Positions 10,660 through 19,126 of a DNA stretch of 31,225 nucleotides are shown here, one piece after another. A program made the position numbers and the translations under genes. Position 1 is the first letter of the stretch. Each line of letters opens with the position of its first letter. The DNA is from Phlyctochytrium arcticum (lineage: Eukaryota; Chytridiomycota; Chytridiomycetes; Chytridiales; Chytridiaceae). The DNA lies in NCBI GenBank assembly GCA_025602905.1, contig JAHLKI010000077.1, positions 1 to 31,225 of the forward strand. Reading direction: 5' to 3'. The notes under the pieces were generated by a model. That model made no database searches and had not been told where the DNA came from. It worked only from the letters and a program-made list of their open reading frames with translations.

Positions 10660-13541
10660 TTACCCGCCTGCATCACCACCACCATAACCTCCTCGACCAC
10701 CACCACCGCGACCACCGCCACCACGGCCGCCTCGGCCACCTCGGTATCCGCCCCGGTCACCGCCACGGTCACCATGGCCTCCACGTTGACCGCCACGGAA
10801 ATCACGTTGTTGCTGTTGCTGCTGGAGTCCCAACTGCATCGATCGGGACTCGAGGAGTTTCTCGTTGCTGTCGACAAAACTGGAGACCTTGTCGGCATAG
10901 AGTCGGCCAAAAATTCGAGTCGCGATGTCTCAACGCCGGGTCCAGCCGTGCGGTGCAGGACAACCGTGTTGGTGGGCTGGTCAATGCTGGCCAACAGCTC
11001 TTCGTTGATAATCATGCGAGAGACTGTGGCGCGGACATCATTGATGGTGAGTTCAAACATGCCAGCGAGCTGGTCAATGCCGAGGGAATCGTAGTAGGGG
11101 GAATAGGTGAAAAAGTATGTGCGGAGGCCTTCTTCCTGGATTTTTCGGGACAACATGTTCTTGATCTTTTCAGTATTTGGCATCAGATCCCAAATCTTGA
11201 TGGCGTGAATCAAGTCTCGACACCGCTGCCATTCTCCGGCAGCCAAAGCCTTGGCAGCTCCCATAATGTGGTCACGGGTGTTTTCAGGGGGTCCTGAATA
11301 TGTCAATCATGAGTTTGTGATTCTAATTGAGGCGAGAGAAGGTAAAGAGATGACATACGATAAAGACTTGACGCTCGTTGTAATCCAACATACGACGGAA
11401 TGGCTTGCTGATAACCTTGCGGCGAGGCTCGTGCGCGTTGGCTGCCATGTTCGGAATTTCGAGGAGCATGGAGCATGTGAGGTAGACGCACTCGAGGAGT
11501 TCGAGGTTGATGTGCATGTGGAAAGGGAGCTGACGCAACTTCTCCAGCTTTTCTTGCTCGGGGGTTTTGTCGGAAAAATCGCTGCATCTGGACACCTTGA
11601 GCCAACAGTTCCTTGACTTTGCCAGATGAAGAAATTTCCTGCAAGCAGTTGGCGGTTTCCCGGACCATGCCAGCACGGAATGCGCACAGGCCAATCTGAG
11701 CCATGGTTCGGTTGAAGAGGATTTGGGTGGAGACTTCGGTCTGAGCAATGTGATCCTGCAAGTGAGACATGAGCATCAGATCGCGAGCACGTTGGAAGTT
11801 GTCGTGGAGTGCGAGATGGTACACGTGGCAAAGAAGCGATCGGGTTCGGACACGGTCGATGGATGTCTTGTACAGGCTGATGCAGAGATTCTGGACAAGG
11901 TCTGAGGGTTCTTCAAGCTTCTCGTTCAAAGTTGGGTGCAATGTTCGAACTTCCTTCTCGACAGCCTGAATGACAGAGTCGGGTTTGTAGTAGAGATGCT
12001 CAACTCGGCGCATCTTGGTGCTGTCGACGGCCAAAGTGTAGTTGATACGCTCAAAGTACTTTTGCGCACGAACAATTAGGGCGTACAGAATTGTTTCGTC
12101 ACGGAGACGGCTGACATAGTCCAGTGTGTGAGGGTCAATGTGTTGAAGGGATCGGGTAATTCATCGTCGATGCGCTCAATCAGAGAGCTCAAACTTGCGC
12201 GAATGATAATGTTCTCGCCATTCTTGAACTTTTCCTCGGCAGCTTCGGCTTCAATCTCCTCCTCTGCCATTTCCTCAATGCAGATGCTTACATTCTCCTC
12301 GAGAAGGGCAAACAACTGGTTCATTTCTTCCGCGGCAGCGGACTTCCAGACATCCGTGGCCAAATATCCGGCGGTAGATGATGAAGAGTCAAATCGGGAT
12401 GGGATGAGAGCAAGCAAAACACGAACGCGGGCAGAGGGGGTAAGGGCGATTTCGAGCAGACGTTCCAGGTTTTGCATTTGCAATTGACGATCCGTTCCCT
12501 GTAAATGAAAATGTCAGCATTTATTCTCGTAGTCATAAATTGGGTATTCGAACCTTCTTTCCACGAGCTTGAATGACCTCATGCAACTTCTTGAACAGAT
12601 CCTCGGGTTTGAGCTCAGCGACCTTTCCGCGCTTGCCAACAACTTGGAAATCGTCTCCGTCCTCCTTTCCTTCCGCTTTTGAGCCCTTCTTGCGGGGCCT
12701 CTCAAAGTCACCTCCGTCCTCCTTTTTCAAAAAATCGGTCACGGCCCTCACCCTCGTCGTCAGAACCACTTTCTGAATCCGAGGCGGCAAGAGCAGCGGC
12801 TTTTTGGCTGCTTCATCCGCAGACTCTTCCTCGTTGACAGGGTTCTAAAGAATTCGAAAACAGTCGTCAGCAATGGTCTTGTTGGCATCAAAATAAACAA
12901 TACACGCACCGCCTTGAAGGCCTCAATGTCAGTCTCATGTGACTTGACAAACTTCTTTATACGTTGCTTCATGGCGTTGAAGGCACGGGAACCGGACGCA
13001 TTCATCTTCTTTACAACCTCCTTGTTGGCGACAGTCTCCTTCACAGAAGCTTCGAGGTCGTTAAGGAATCGGATATAGAACCGTGGAACACCTTCACGTG
13101 GATAACTGCATTGGCCTTGACATATTGCCTTGTTCAGCTTTTCAAATTCTGTTTTTACAATGTGAATAAGTAAAACCAATGTGGTGCAAGCCTCCCCAAA
13201 GGCGTCCATACCATTTGTATAGCGACCCAGTCGTTGATCTTTGTGGCATTCTTGAGAGACTTTACGGTATTTCGCATCTCGTCAAAACGCTTGTCTCTTG
13301 CACTTTTGACGATTCGCTTTGTGTCCTCATCACTGCTCTCATCTGAGGATTCAGCTCCGCGGACGAAACGGCTGGGACCCTTCTTGCGCCCGGCCTCGGA
13401 ATCTGAACCGGAAGAGGACTCGGAATCGCTGCCAGAGCCAGAGGCCGAGGTCTTGGAGGCATTCTCGTCGTCGCTGGAGGAATAGTCGGATTCGCTGTTG
13501 GAGTCAGAGCCTGAGCCTCCACCACGGAAAAAGCGAGACAT
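10660..13541 (-). CDS. NIP1: Translation initiation factor eIF3 subunit C; five exons, seven single-base frame breaks
   Basis: Core scaffold subunit of eIF3 in the 43S pre-initiation complex. Exons: 13541-13212, 13148-12910, 12844-12554, 12498-11359 and 11293-10660; introns of 55-65 nt. Landmarks in order: MSRFFRGG and the Ser/acidic N-terminus, [96 protein letters not shown] (PCI part), [20 protein letters not shown]. The tail is [16 protein letters not shown], a long Arg/Gly repeat, ending with TAA at 10660-10662. About 877 residues, normal for fungi. Seven one-base breaks are needed to read it: 13211/13212, T5 at 12801-12805, A6 at 12729-12734, 12136, A5 at 11574-11578, 11358/11359 and A5 at 10909-10913 (plus-strand runs). 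Because eIF3c is essential and otherwise conserved, sequence errors are likelier than decay. Confidence 0.92.
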
Positions 13542-13860
13542 GTTTGGATGCGGTGATCAAACAGATCTTGAAGTTTTGAAAAAAGCTGCTGGTCCAAAAA
13601 GCGGCGACGGAACAGGCGACGCCGGTGGTCTTCTTTGTTTGCCGACGCAGAGATCTCGTCTTGTAATGTTGAGCGGATTACGACCTCCTTTTACAAACCG
13701 GCCGTTGCTCGATAACAGAAAACTGAGAAACAGGCCCCATCGCTTGCCATGGCAACCGCAAGTCACGTGTTTGGCAGTCCGTGGTCCCAAATTTGAAGAC
13801 TAGTGACTAGTCACTATTGACATGAGAAGCAACAATTTTCACCCACAAGATCAATTAACC
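13542..13860. promoter_or_regulatory. Divergent promoter, eIF3c / small membrane protein
   Basis: 319 bp separate the two divergent start codons. It contains TTGCCATGGCAAC (13744-13756), which matches 13 of 14 bases of the RFX/Crt1 X-box GTTGCCATGGCAAC. It also contains an E-box CACGTG (13764-13769) and a perfect 14-bp palindrome AGTGACTAGTCACT (13802-13815). No TATA box is evident, as expected for a housekeeping divergent promoter. Confidence 0.55.
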
Positions 13861-14219
13861 ATGAGCGCCCAAATCTCTCGTTTGAACAGCTTTTTGGTCA
13901 CTAACAGGGGCCTGGCACTCGCCTCCCTCGGTGCTGTTACCGTCGCACTGTATATGGTATGTATGTTCCAGTCATGTCTGGAGACTTGTCCTTCTCACGC
14001 TTTGACCTTGCATATCAGAATAGCAGGTGGGAATGACTCCAGAAACAAGTTGACCATCAAAAGCTAGCGCTTCAACAAGAGAAGGAGCTCTGGGCAACGG
14101 ACGTTGCCCGGCTTGGGAGGGAAATCAGGGAGCAGGTCGCAGAATCCCTGCTCACGTTCGGCTTGCCTGCCGACCTCCGGGCCGACCTCGAAAAGTTGCA
14201 GAAAGAGCGACAGCTGTAA
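13861..14219 (+). CDS. Small single-pass membrane protein, unknown function
   Basis: Two exons: 13861-13956 (ATG|GTATGT donor) and 14043-14219 (CCAG acceptor, TAA). The 86-nt intron joins in phase 0 and yields 90 residues. It begins MSAQISRLNSFLV. A hydrophobic segment GLALASLGAVTVALYM (about residues 17-32) is followed by a charged, probably helical C-terminal half (LALQQEKELWATDVARLGR, LPADLRADLEKLQKERQL). The short N-terminus plus one membrane helix and a helical tail resembles small mitochondrial inner-membrane assembly proteins, but I do not recognise the family. The frame is intact. The clean intron fit and shared promoter with eIF3c argue that it is real. Confidence 0.65.
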
Positions 14220-14338
14220 TTTTTCATTGCAGTAAGGGTGAGACTGCGCGCACATCAACCAAATTTCAAAGGATTGTTAGTTTTACATCCCCAAACCAAC
14301 GATCGTCAACAGTCGGGCATGGACTTCCCTAACCCAAC

Positions 14339-15003
14339 TTATTTTATACCGTGAAGCCGGGTTGCCTCCACCAGATCACGATATCTTCCAAACTCCAGCT
14401 CTTCCCCAATTTCCTCATTATGATCGTTGATGCTGGGTTGTCCGGGTTGCGGAGTAGGTATAAAGTCAATCAGTCCGCGGGCATCAAAGCGGTCGATCAA
14501 TGTATCGGCGTCGCCTTGCTACTTGATCCTGCAGGCAGGTCAGCAAATGCGACGTACCGTAACATCTTTGTACCGCTTACAAGTTCTGCTGCTTCTCGTT
14601 CTGATAGTATTGTTGCGCATCCGGATATGTTTTGCCTGCTTTTGTGATCAGATTGGGGAAGGATGTGAAAGACGGAAACGAAAATTACAAGTTGTTCCAG
14701 TAATTCGAAGTAGCTGTGCTAGATCTGCAAGTTTCGTGTTACGCGATTGAGCTCGTCGTTCTGCTCTCACTTTATGATCTACCATCGCATCGTTCAACTT
14801 TCGCTCTTGTTGCCGCTGCGTATTCACGTCTCAGACTATGCTCGTGTTGCGTACTTTTCTGGACTTCTTACCGCTGCATGCCACATTCTCTTCCTGGTCT
14901 TTAGAGCCCGTGAGCAAGAAGGGTCGCGGGTCTTGCGACCAATGGCGAGAACGCCTGGAAAAGTTTCTAAATCTGAGAATGTAGCCCTGGGGTGCTCAGA
15001 ACC
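14339..15003 (-). pseudogene. Unrecognised multi-exon accessory gene with in-frame TAG, 5' end lost
   Basis: Four exons fit by phase and splice borders: 15003-14872, 14815-14689, 14638-14581 and 14528-14339. The introns are 56, 50 and 52 nt (GTAAGA...GCAG, GTAATT...AAAG, GTAAGC...GCAG). Encoded pieces: FSDLETFPGVLAIGRKTR, KRMWHAARQQERKLNDAMV, DHKVRAERRAQSR, KLADLAQLLRITG, KTYPDAQQYYQNEKQQNLI, DTLIDRFDARGLIDFIP, HNEEIGEELEFGRYRDLVE. It ends with TAA at 14339-14341. A single in-frame TAG (14519-14521) lies between NLIK and QGDAD, where Gln would fit. Upstream, TGA (15004-15006) closes the frame, so the start is lost or lies in an exon I cannot place. The charged, helical composition suggests a transposon-associated or nucleic-acid-binding protein, but I do not recognise it. 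Confidence 0.45.
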
Positions 15004-15257
15004 TCATTGGGAAAGTTGTATGAAATTTCCGAAATCGCTCAACACTACTATATACATTTGAACACAATTGCATCGTCCAATGAACTCAATATTACATGAT
15101 AAAACTGCATTCAATGGCGTACGAAACTGGGTTCGTCGCCGGTCTCTTCTTCCGTGGGTAACTTTCGCCACTTCCGGCGTCATCCAAGTTGGTCGTCTGT
15201 ACGCCAGCAAAGGGTTTGCTGCTACCGGTAAACGCGTGCCATCCGTGATAAGTTTCA
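15004..15257. other. Short stretch between broken genes
   Basis: No supported feature. Minus-strand frames here are open for about 80 codons, but no motif lets me choose one. Confidence 0.4.
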
Positions 15258-15583
15258 AATTCGCGAAGAGAAGTATTGATGCCCTGGTCGAAGAAGGCGT
15301 TGATCGCCCCGTCATTCCAGTCCTCCAAGCAGTTGGTACGTATGGCCTCAAATCAGCAGCTTCCCTGCTTCTACCAGCACGTATAGGCCGTCGCCATACA
15401 GAAGCGCAAAGTACAGGCAGACTTTATTCCCTATTTTCATTTTGCCGATGAGGGGTGTCAGCTATTTGATGCAGGATGAGCTTGCTGATTTGAGGCCATA
15501 CGTACCAACTACTTGGAGGACTGGAATGACGGGGCGATCAACGCCTTCTTCGACCAGGGCATCAATACTTATCTTCGCGAATT
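15258..15583. repeat. Inverted repeat: two 101-bp arms, 124-bp spacer
   Basis: 15258-15358 (+) and the reverse complement of 15483-15583 are both 101 nt and differ at about two positions. Each arm encodes FAK(R/I)SIDALVEEGVD and RPVIPVLQ(A/V)VGTYGLK in its own orientation. The right arm belongs to the minus-strand gene at 15348-17896. The left arm is a tail-to-tail copy of part of that gene. The last codons of the minus-strand reading lie in the antisense of the left arm. Confidence 0.9.
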
Positions 15584-16112
15584 TTCCCAATCGGAGAAAA
15601 TCCAAATTCAAGAGGAAAGGGTCATCCCGGTACTTTTGGGTTTTCACTTCACCGAATCCCACCTCCAGGTGCTCGGGAGAGGCTTTGATTGTGAAGAGTT
15701 TCATATCGGGCTGCCGGGCCCGCCCACTCTCTAAAAGTTCTGCCTTCGCTTTCTTCGCGGTCGTGGAGGCGGTATTCGGCCACGCCAGGCCCACTCTGGG
15801 GATGTTGGACAGGAAATGGCCGAGGTACTGATGTACGAAAATGCATATTAGATTTCCTTCCGACTCGCTGTGCATGTGCACAGGTATGACCGGAAGAGCC
15901 TTCACTAAATTTCGCACTAAATCGATGTTTTCTCTTTCCGTGGGTTCTTCCAGCATCCTTCGGATGAGTTTGTCATCAAGCGTCGTCGTCATGCCACCTT
16001 CTCGGCTTGCGTCCTTGCAGACGCGACGCAGGAATAGCTCGGCGCTATCGTCCATCTCTTTAACTTCAAACTTTATCTCGTCGAGGATCTGTGCGCGTAA
16101 GTTGGGCATCAT

Positions 16113-16350
16113 TTGATTTTGGAGCGCGCCGAGCAAGCGGGTGCCGGTGTTTGGGCATTGTCCCTAATCTCCAGTCTGATGTGTCGTCGGCCGTCCTCGA
16201 GATTTGTCGTGAATGGTACCTTGACCGACCCACTCGAGCGGGAGTGTGGTCTATTCCAGGGTTCCATCTTGTCGCCAATGCTCTTTAATGTCTTCATCGA
16301 CTCATTGATAACGGGGATCAATGATTTCACGGACTGGGGAGTTCGCAACT
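16113..16350 (+). mobile_element. LINE-type reverse transcriptase fragment
   Basis: An open plus-strand frame contains WALSLISSLMCRRPSSRFVV, NGTLTDPLERECGLFQGS and ILSPMLFNVFIDSLITGIND. This is the QGSxLSPxLFNxFID block of non-LTR reverse transcriptases, with the usual VNG...G(L/V)xQG lead-in. Homology starts near 16113 and fades near 16350, before any catalytic (F/Y)ADD motif, so both ends are missing. It sits inside and antisense to the decayed minus-strand gene, whose own codons stop at about 16350 and resume at about 16135. Its minus-strand reading (KSLIPVINESMKTLK) is a shadow of the RT. Confidence 0.75.
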
Positions 16351-17147
16351 GTAACGCCAGCAACTCGTGGACGTTGCCCTCCATGGTTAGGCCCTGGACC
16401 CGCCCTTGTCGTAGCGCTGCTTCCTGTTAGTTGGTGAGCTGGCCGGACACATTAACGGATTTGAATTCTAGTGGAACAACCGCTGGTCTCGGCAGAGGAC
16501 TATTTTCAATCGGCAGGAATATCGGCTGGCATCAGCATCATCGTCAAAATCGTCCTGATTGACACCATTCTCACTCTGATCGTCCCCTGCTTCTACGTCA
16601 AAGAGGTTGGTGCGAGAGGTTTTTACCGTGGACGACTTTGAAACCCGGCTGTACAATGCGCTGATTGCGCTGGTTGCGTGGTGGTGTTCGATCCTGTGTC
16701 GATGCTGGGCGTTTGGCAGGTACTGACGGTTGGCGTACCACCCTTTGTTACGATGATTGATCCTCTGACGGACGGTCAGCAATTTATCATAGGATGTACT
16801 TGGATGTTGAAGTACGTACCTCTTGGCCGCTTCTCACCGACAATGCTTGATAATTTCACATAAGCAGAATGAACGATACCGAGTGAGGCGGTAACCCTGT
16901 GCATAATGCCCCCCTCTCTAATCGCCTGAAATGGAAGTGCAATTGCAGAAAGGTTAGATTTTTGAAAGAGGTCCGACCTCATTCAATCTCCGGGAAACCC
17001 GACTAACCTCGTCAATTTGGTTCCGTATAGATTTCGTGGAGTTTTTGATCTGTATAGTGGCGAAACACTGATTTCAGTTAGCAAAAACTGGATATAAACA
17101 TTAACGGAGAAAAACTTTTTGCTGATGTTGCGCAAGCTGTATCACCA

Positions 17148-17300
17148 GGATGCAACCCGTATACAGACAAACTTGCTCGAGAGAAGGATGCCACCCCCCT
17201 CCACAGGATGCAACCCGTGGAAAGTTCTCTCTCGGCCGTATTCCTGATCAAGAGAAGGATGCAACCCCCCTCCAAAGGATGCAACCCTTGGAGAGTTCCT
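17148..17300. repeat. Tandem hairpin repeats built on GGATGCAACCC
   Basis: GGATGC(A/C)ACCC occurs five times (about 17149, 17187, 17207, 17258, 17276). Two ~70-bp units start at about 17183 and 17254 (GAGAAGGATGC). In each, the second core is flanked by complementary bases: TCCAC...GTGGA in the first and CTCCAA...TTGGAG in the second, both around AGGATGCAACCC. They lie in the probable first intron of the decayed minus-strand gene. Confidence 0.7.
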
Positions 17301-18033
17301 CTTGGGAATCATCAACCCATAAATCATCGGCGGTGTAACCTTTAGCTTACCATTTGCTCAGTGTCGTTCTTTTCATAGCCGTGGTCCATTAGTTTCAGTT
17401 TGATACGATGGATCCAACACGCGTGAAGCTTTTCGGAATCGCCATCATCCCAAAGCAATAAGGAATCCTTGTGAGTGCGGAAGAAAGTGGCCAGGAAAAG
17501 ACCGGACTCGACGTGATTCTTGAGGAGAGGACACCATGGCGGCTCGCTTCGTTTTTTCGCTACTGGACTACCTGTGGACTACTGGACGCGCTCCACTTCA
17601 AATTGCATCGGAACGTCTTTAAAGTGTTGTCCCGTGACGCCCACTTCCTGCTGATGGGAGGAGTGGAATCTTTCTCCTCGTCGCTACTGGCCGGGTAAGG
17701 GATGCTGCTGATCTTGACGGGCGCCAACTGCATCCTGTCATCTCTTGAGTTCCAGCTTGAGTCGTATCAGATTTGTCTCGTCGTCGTTATTGCGAGCATA
17801 TCCGAGCTGTTGCTGGCTGTTTGTAGGTGTATCGTGCATCCCATCGCGGATCGCCGTCTCCACCCCTCGAGAGTCGAGAGAGGCGTCGGAGTTCATTGCG
17901 GCACAGTCATGGTCGTGGATCCTTGAATTGAATCAATTGACGAGGACTTGAGCAGTTCTAAATTGATAGAACTCCACAAGTTTCACCACAATCTATTATC
18001 CAAGAAACCCTGCAAGAAACCCATCCCCCAAAA

Positions 18034-18224
18034 ATGTGCAAAAGAGTTCAGTGCGAAAAGTGCAAGAAGGCCACCTGGGCAGGTAAGCGCTCCCTCCTTT
18101 TCCTCAATATCGCACAACCAATAACTCACCGAGAACCGTTACAGGATGCGGCCAGCACATTCCTCAGGCCCTTGCCGGCTTGAAGGACGAGGAAATCTGC
18201 AAGTGTCCGCGCGACGGCAAATAA
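18034..18224 (+). CDS. 42-residue Cys-rich conserved small protein
   Basis: Exon 1 is 18034-18082 and exon 2 is 18145-18224; the 62-nt intron (GTAAGC...ACAG) splits a Gly codon. The product starts MCKRVQCEKCKKATWAGCG, continues QHIPQALAGLKDEE and ends CKCPRDGK. This matches a very short, widely conserved eukaryotic family with the pattern MCxRVxCxxCxKxTWxGCGxH..ALxG, which I recall from fungal and plant genomes and whose function I do not know. Cys 2, 7, 10, 18, 35 and 37 and His 21 could bind zinc. The frame is intact and the TAA is at 18222-18224. It is missed by single-exon ORF calling because each exon is under 30 codons. Confidence 0.8.
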
Positions 18225-19126
18225 AAGCTGTAGAAGAAGATAATCTGTTATCCGCATCGTTGCAGCATATAGTTGATGGTCAAGACTGACGTTGTTGCTT
18301 GGGATGTTTGTATTCGCCTATTATTTGGCTTACATTTCCAACACGAATTATATTCAGTTTATTCTCATACGCAAAACCGTTTATTAGTGATGGCAGCGAG
18401 TTCGATTGAAGAAGATTGAGGATTCGTAACCATGAGAGTAGGCCTGTGACTACAATATTGTTGTAGAAATCGCCTACGTATGAATATCTACCTTTGCACC
18501 CGAGACGCCTTTCCCATTAGCTCCTTGGAGGAGTTACGAGGTTGTGAACGAAATGGGTGTACTGTACATCTCTTCCTGATTGGAGCGACTGGCCGAGTCT
18601 TTATCATCAGGAGCGAGTGCCAAGCCGATGTTGGGTGGCCATCTTCAACCCGGGCAATAAATTACCCTTCCACTTTCGCAGCTCTTAATCGGGTTTGCAC
18701 ATCCCTATTATTTGATTTGTCGCACATCTGCGGTGTATTTAGTTATAGAGCCGGAACGGATGAATCAAAGGAAAGCTGACAGTCCGCAATCTTGATGGAG
18801 TGAGGGAGTGAGCCATATTTTGGGTTAAGAACGTGCTGAAAGATGAAAGCAACGTAAGTTTTCCATTGGATAATCATTCCGCACACATTCGATAGCAAAC
18901 ATAGAGCTCGAGTAAGGAAAAAGTAGTCGTTGATTGAACAGGCACAATTAAATAACAAAACTGTAATACTAGATAGCAGTGAAACAAACAACAAGATTAA
19001 GGAAGCCAAAGAGTCCGATAAAGAAAAAAATAAAAGTGTCAGGGGTAGCGACAGAAGAACGAACAAAGGTATATAGGATTTAAATGTCGCTGGGGAACCG
19101 GTTCAAAAAGACCGAGTTTGAGCGTT
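18225..19126. other. Intergenic, convergent 3' flanks
   Basis: 3' UTRs of the small Cys-rich protein (+) and chitin synthase (-) meet here. No coding region, RNA gene or repeat recognised. Confidence 0.6.

Larger units (their letters stand above)
15348..17896 (-). pseudogene. Decayed multi-exon gene, PD-(D/E)XK-like C-terminal region
   Basis: Candidate start is ATG at 17894-17896 (MNSDASLDSRGVETAI). Exon 1 runs to the GTAAGC donor at 17349. It carries a coiled-coil-like part, FKDVPMQFEVERVQ, PPWCPLLKNHVESGLFL and LLLWDDGDSEKLHACWIHR, with in-frame TGA (17738-17740), TAG (17684-17686), TAG (17579-17581) and one extra A at 17398-17401. A later exon (from about 16530) encodes ENSPLPRPAVVPLEFK and, after an in-frame TAA (16427-16429), EAALRQGRVQGLTMEGN. 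After an RT insertion the gene resumes at about 16135: LLGALQNQMMPNLRAQIL, QPDMKLFTI, VGFGEVKTQK, LRLGKFAKISIDALVEEG. A TAG (15462-15464) interrupts it, yet the frame continues with MKIGNKVCLYFALLYGDG and LYVLVEAGKLLI to TGA at 15348-15350. The D...GEVK pair and the following Leu-rich and dGlYv blocks resemble PD-(D/E)XK-like accessory proteins common in early-diverging fungi. The middle exons are uncertain. Confidence 0.55.

Noticed and set aside
10566..11297. His-rich plus-strand protein opposite the eIF3c C-terminus
   Set aside because: Shadow of the Arg/Gly repeat of eIF3c on the other strand.
11358..13212. Non-canonical TA...AG introns in eIF3c (ATCG|TATGT and ATGG|TATGG)
   Set aside because: One missing G at each border gives ordinary G|GTATG donors and restores the phase. 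This matches the G/C run losses seen elsewhere.
10660..13541. Programmed frameshifting in eIF3c
   Set aside because: Seven sites of mixed sign, with no slippery heptamer or downstream structure pattern, and similar breaks in unrelated genes. Run-length error is simpler.
16109..16384. Minus-strand frame with KSLIPVINESMKTLK as part of the accessory gene
   Set aside because: It is the reverse complement of the LINE RT block, which has clear family motifs on the plus strand.
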